Origin: Druceiella hillmani
Taxonomy: Eukaryota; Arthropoda; Insecta; Lepidoptera; Hepialidae
Assembly (NCBI GenBank): GCA_039881145.1
Contig: JAYKKI010000006.1
Span: 21,016,501-21,080,500 of the forward strand
DNA: 64,000 bases
Reading direction: 5' to 3'
A program made the translations under genes and the position numbers. The number at the start of each line of letters is the position of its first letter. The stretch's first letter is position 1. Below the pieces are notes generated by a model, which saw only the letters and a program-made list of their open reading frames with translations, searched no databases and was not told the DNA's origin. This document shows, in pieces, positions 60,472 through 64,000 of this stretch.

Positions 60472-60519
60472 ATGCGTGCGTATTCACACGCACGCATTTA
60501 CTCAATATGTGTGAATAAT
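60472..60519. other. Two overlapping alternative hairpins
   Basis: ATGCGTGCGT (60472-60481) pairs with ACGCACGCAT (60488-60497). TATTCACAC (60481-60489) can instead pair with GTGTGAATA (60511-60519). The two folds exclude each other. Confidence 0.45.
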
Positions 60520-60614
60520 CGTTTACAAACTTGGCTCAAAAATATATCATGAGTAACTGGAATTCACCATTTAAAATGACCAAAATCAGGCCATAGCCGA
60601 TTTTCACTGCAAAC

Positions 60615-60839
60615 TTGTCAAAAATTCATAAATTTTTCGTTCTTTCTAAGTTTTGCGAAGTAATAGTAACAATTATTAAAAGAATTCCAAATAAGGAAAT
60701 TATTGCCGCCAGTCCCAGTTCAAAACCACCAACTGTTTTCGAGAAACCGGTGCCTCCTTCCCTTTCAGGCCCCATACATCTGTTTTTCATATATGCAGAT
60801 ACGATTGCGCAGGCAGGGCAGAACGCTCGAGGGATTTAG
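60615..60839 (+). other. Unassigned 74-codon frame in a GC-richer patch
   Basis: The second half (SSKPPTVFEKPVPPSLSGPI, then YADTIAQAGQNARGI) is richer in proline and in GC-containing codons than the usual chance frames here. It could be an exon or transposon fragment, but I recognise no family and see no convincing splice acceptor before it. Confidence 0.2.
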
Positions 60840-63800
60840 AAATTCGGGATGATTTCGCGGTCTTACATGTTGATTATTTTTAATAACTAATGAGCGCAGG
60901 TCGGGTCTGCTGAAGGCCTAATTATTTTATTTTATATTGTATCCTTTTATTTCGCCTTCGATAATTGTTTACACGATTATCTGCAAAATGTTACTAAAAT
61001 TGGTTCAACAGATTTGGAAACTTCCTATTAACAAACAAATTTCTGAATACAGACGGATAAATTACATAAACAAAAGGTAAGTATAATAACCATAATATTT
61101 GATAAGTGGATTAAATTTATTCACAATTATGAAATTCTACTGCATATATATAAATATATCTTCATTATTTACATTCCACAGCTTTCACTCGTACCGAACG
61201 AGGGTTTAATAGCGGTGGCCAAAAGTGAGTCGCATGTATATTATGAAAGCGAAATGAAAATTAATTATTTGAAGGTTTTCTACATATTTGTATATTTGAC
61301 GTTAATATTTCATATATGTATTAAGTAGAATTTATAGTCTCACGTAATGTATATACATAGATGCACTTATCTTTTGTATTATATATACACATAGTATTTT
61401 TGGAGAATTTTGCGTTCTGAATCTCCAGTAAATCCTTTTCTCGTATAAAATATAATGGGTAAATATTGATATGTGCAAAACAGGCCATGATCATAACAAC
61501 AGATTAATATTATGAAATTTCAGTCAATAGCAATATTAAGCGCTAATAACAAACATTTGATAAAACGTTGTGAAAAGATCGAAAATTTTATTTTCCAGTC
61601 TTAATATGTACTATCACTTATTATATTATAGTTTCGGTTTTACTATAGTTATTTTTATTTATCTTATGATATCCTTACATACAATATGAAGGATAATTTA
61701 CTAGAATTAATTTTTAATTAAAAAAAATTTAATGATATTATTGTTTAAATAATATTTTTTTCCTTTCATTATCAAATATGTGTTTTATTTTAATTTTTAA
61801 TCAGAGAATGGATAAAGGAATAGCGTCAAAAATACCCGATATTCGTTTTTGTGTTTCGATGTATAAAAATATGTGATTGAGGAATTTGAATAAATTGATA
61901 TTTAAATACTTTTCAAAAAAATTATATAACTATAAAACAATATAACTACTTTAATATTGCAATCGTAGGAAGTTAAAAGGGTTTTATTTAGGAAAATAAA
62001 AAAATTAACTAATTGTAATTTCTATCAGGCAGTATTTACGGTTATATATTAGGTATATATTACATGTCAAAATTGTAAACCTTCTTTGTTTTTGTAATCA
62101 GAAATATAAACCGACAAATTACAAATGAATTTATTAGCCACAAACGAAGAAAATTAATTTTTAAGTAAATGAATATTAATAATAATAAAAAATAAGACAT
62201 GATATAAATGAAACAAAATTTTCTATTTGTGTTATACCGTACATGAACAATTCCTAGTTCGACGTATAAAGAGTTCAGTGCAGCCATCTCATATCGCGAG
62301 CTATAACTACAATGACGTGTGAAACGTCATTGCGCCATAAAAATTATAGGGCTTTCTTCGGATAATTACTCAGTATGACTTCATAACAATATTTATGCTG
62401 CCATTTGCTCGTCGAAGTTGACTATCTAAAATCAACGAGTACAATATTTTAACCTTGCTGGTTTTTCTACGTCCCGGTGATCAATAGGTAATATAGAAAG
62501 TACAAAAGACTTTGCTTATTTATTAAGAAACGATAACGATAAAAGGCATTTAGGTAATTTGATGACAAAGAGAACTTTAATTTATCTAACGGCGAGGGTA
62601 GATAATCTCGGCATGAAACAATTGGCTAAAAAGGTTTTGATATACTTGGGGGTATATAACTAATATTTACTATGTCTTTTAAGGAGGGTTTTTTAAGGTC
62701 AAGTTTGTAACTTGACCTTAAAAAAACGTGACAACTTATTGTTCAGATAAGCTCATTCATAACATTTTTTTTTAAATTTTGTTTTCTCTAATTCCCAAAT
62801 AGACTTTTATGGCTATATTTGGATATTAAATTAAAATATAATATTAACATTTTCTGAGCGCCAAATTTTAACTTTCTAAATTCGACATATGTTTTATTGT
62901 GTTTTTACATATGAAAATATAAGAAAATAAGTGTAAAACCCGACCAATTTTGAATCAGGTTCGCGCGCTCAGAGTTCCTGGTTTGAAGTGAAATGACTTT
63001 ATTTTTTTATATGACTTTTTTTTAATAACACCGAATAAATTGTTTACGTGGAACACATATACCATCGTGAATATTTCAAAAACTGTGGCTTATAAAATCA
63101 TAAATATTGTTTTCCCATAATCTTTGTATAGGCTCTTAAGGACTGTGTTTTTTTATTCATTGAATTAGGCTTAAGAGCTTCGGAAATAAGAGAGCCACAA
63201 TACATTTTTTGCGTTTTTTTCAATATTTCATAAAACCCTGCTACCCAAAATTACGTTTAAAAGTTTTTAATAGCCTTATAATTATTCCTTTTAAATGATA
63301 CCCCTACATGGTATTAAACATTTTAATTATTCCCTTACCCGGTTTTAAATTAGTCCCTTATATAGTATTAAATCAAAAACGGTATTTTATATGCCCTCCT
63401 ATATTTTCTATACAAATATTTTTGAGTATTAGCTATTGAGACATGTAAAAGTTAATATGCTTTATTAAAATACTAAATCTAAAGGTATTTCTTAGAAAAA
63501 TGGATAAATGGACCCTGCGTGATCGTGTAATGGATCCGTCTTTCTTTTAGGGATACGGAACTCTAAAAATGGGAAATTAAATTAATTAAACACCATATTT
63601 AAACGTCTAACTCTTTCTTTAATGGAAGAACAAACTACAATGAATATTTTCATTTTATACCGCTATATAGACGATAATACAAGTAAGGAATGCATTTCTT
63701 GTTTTTGTAAAACTTTTAAATATTTTATGTTGTAGATTAAGTAAAAGGGCACAGTGTTAAAAAAAATTTAAATGTTTAAAAATTCAAGCACAAGTTCAAA

Positions 63801-64000
63801 AGTTATGTATAAATGTATATAAACAAATACAGGACAATTGAAATTATTCCTTACTTTAATCTTATAAATACATGTGTAGCTTGAATTTCAAAATATATTA
63901 CATTTCTGATAAATTATGTCATATTATTCCCCATGAAACTTAGAACTTAGCATAACGCTATTTATTGTAATAGCATCTCATATAATATAGCTTTATATTA
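60840..64000. other. AT-rich sequence with a perfect hairpin
   Basis: No gene was recognised. A 17-bp perfect hairpin at 62689-62725 (TTTTTTAAGGTCAAGTT and AACTTGACCTTAAAAAA, loop TGT) is the clearest structure. Imperfect repeats of a TATTAAA..ATTCCCTTA theme occur at about 63,270-63,400. Confidence 0.55.

Noticed and set aside
1..64000. CRISPR arrays, bacterial operons, riboswitches or phage genes
   Set aside because: No regularly spaced direct repeats of suitable size, no ribosome-binding-site spacing and no long dense frames. The transposon content is eukaryotic.

Overview
This is an AT-rich eukaryotic window, most likely from an insect or other arthropod. The evidence is the mix of transposable elements (a rosa-like DD41D Tc1/mariner element, a hAT transposase relic, a jockey-type LINE, two Ty3/gypsy relics), abundant TA and CA microsatellites, and the absence of any compact or operon-like gene arrangement. 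No intact host protein-coding gene could be recognised. Almost every open frame is a short, low-complexity AT-rich frame, and the frames with recognisable homology are broken transposon genes.

Layout. Positions 1-3,880 are anonymous sequence holding one 113-bp insertion (1238-1350). Three diverged copies of a long non-coding block, A (about 3,880-7,260), B (about 14,900-18,700) and C (about 23,190-28,500), recur at about 9.7-9.8 kb spacing, so the first 29 kb looks like an old tandem segmental duplication. Between B and C lie a 392-bp MITE (20424-20815) and a decayed jockey LINE (about 21,180-22,720). From 28.5 to 39.2 kb the sequence is mostly anonymous, with a tRNA-like SINE head, two copies of a dispersed repeat, and weak traces of a THAP/P-type transposon.

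Positions 39.2-42.4 kb form a transposon graveyard. A 1308-bp rosa-like element with nearly perfect terminal repeats but a dead transposase is followed by a hAT transposase pseudogene, which is itself interrupted by a 269-bp insertion. That insertion contains a perfect 224-bp palindrome. A reverse-strand gypsy-type pol relic lies at 43.8-44.7 kb, a possible promoter and first exon at 45.2 kb, and a complete but decayed gypsy LTR element at 47,991-52,479. From 52.5 kb to the end I see only microsatellites, short tandem duplications and a few GC-richer islands of unknown origin.

The most interesting feature is a small repeat family present three times (1238-1350, 41520-41788, 45667-45855). Each arm carries what reads as a type I hammerhead ribozyme: a CTGAAGA core, a stem-loop, GAAA, a 3-bp stem III, a GTC cleavage triplet and a 4-bp stem I. 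The first copy is a single arm flanked by a 9-11 bp direct repeat. The second is an exact head-to-head inverted dimer with a short tail, flanked by a 12-bp direct repeat inside the hAT pseudogene. This resembles the retrozyme and Penelope-associated hammerhead elements, but the tiny monomer and the inverted-dimer form are unusual. The ribozyme call is my reading of the sequence and has not been tested.
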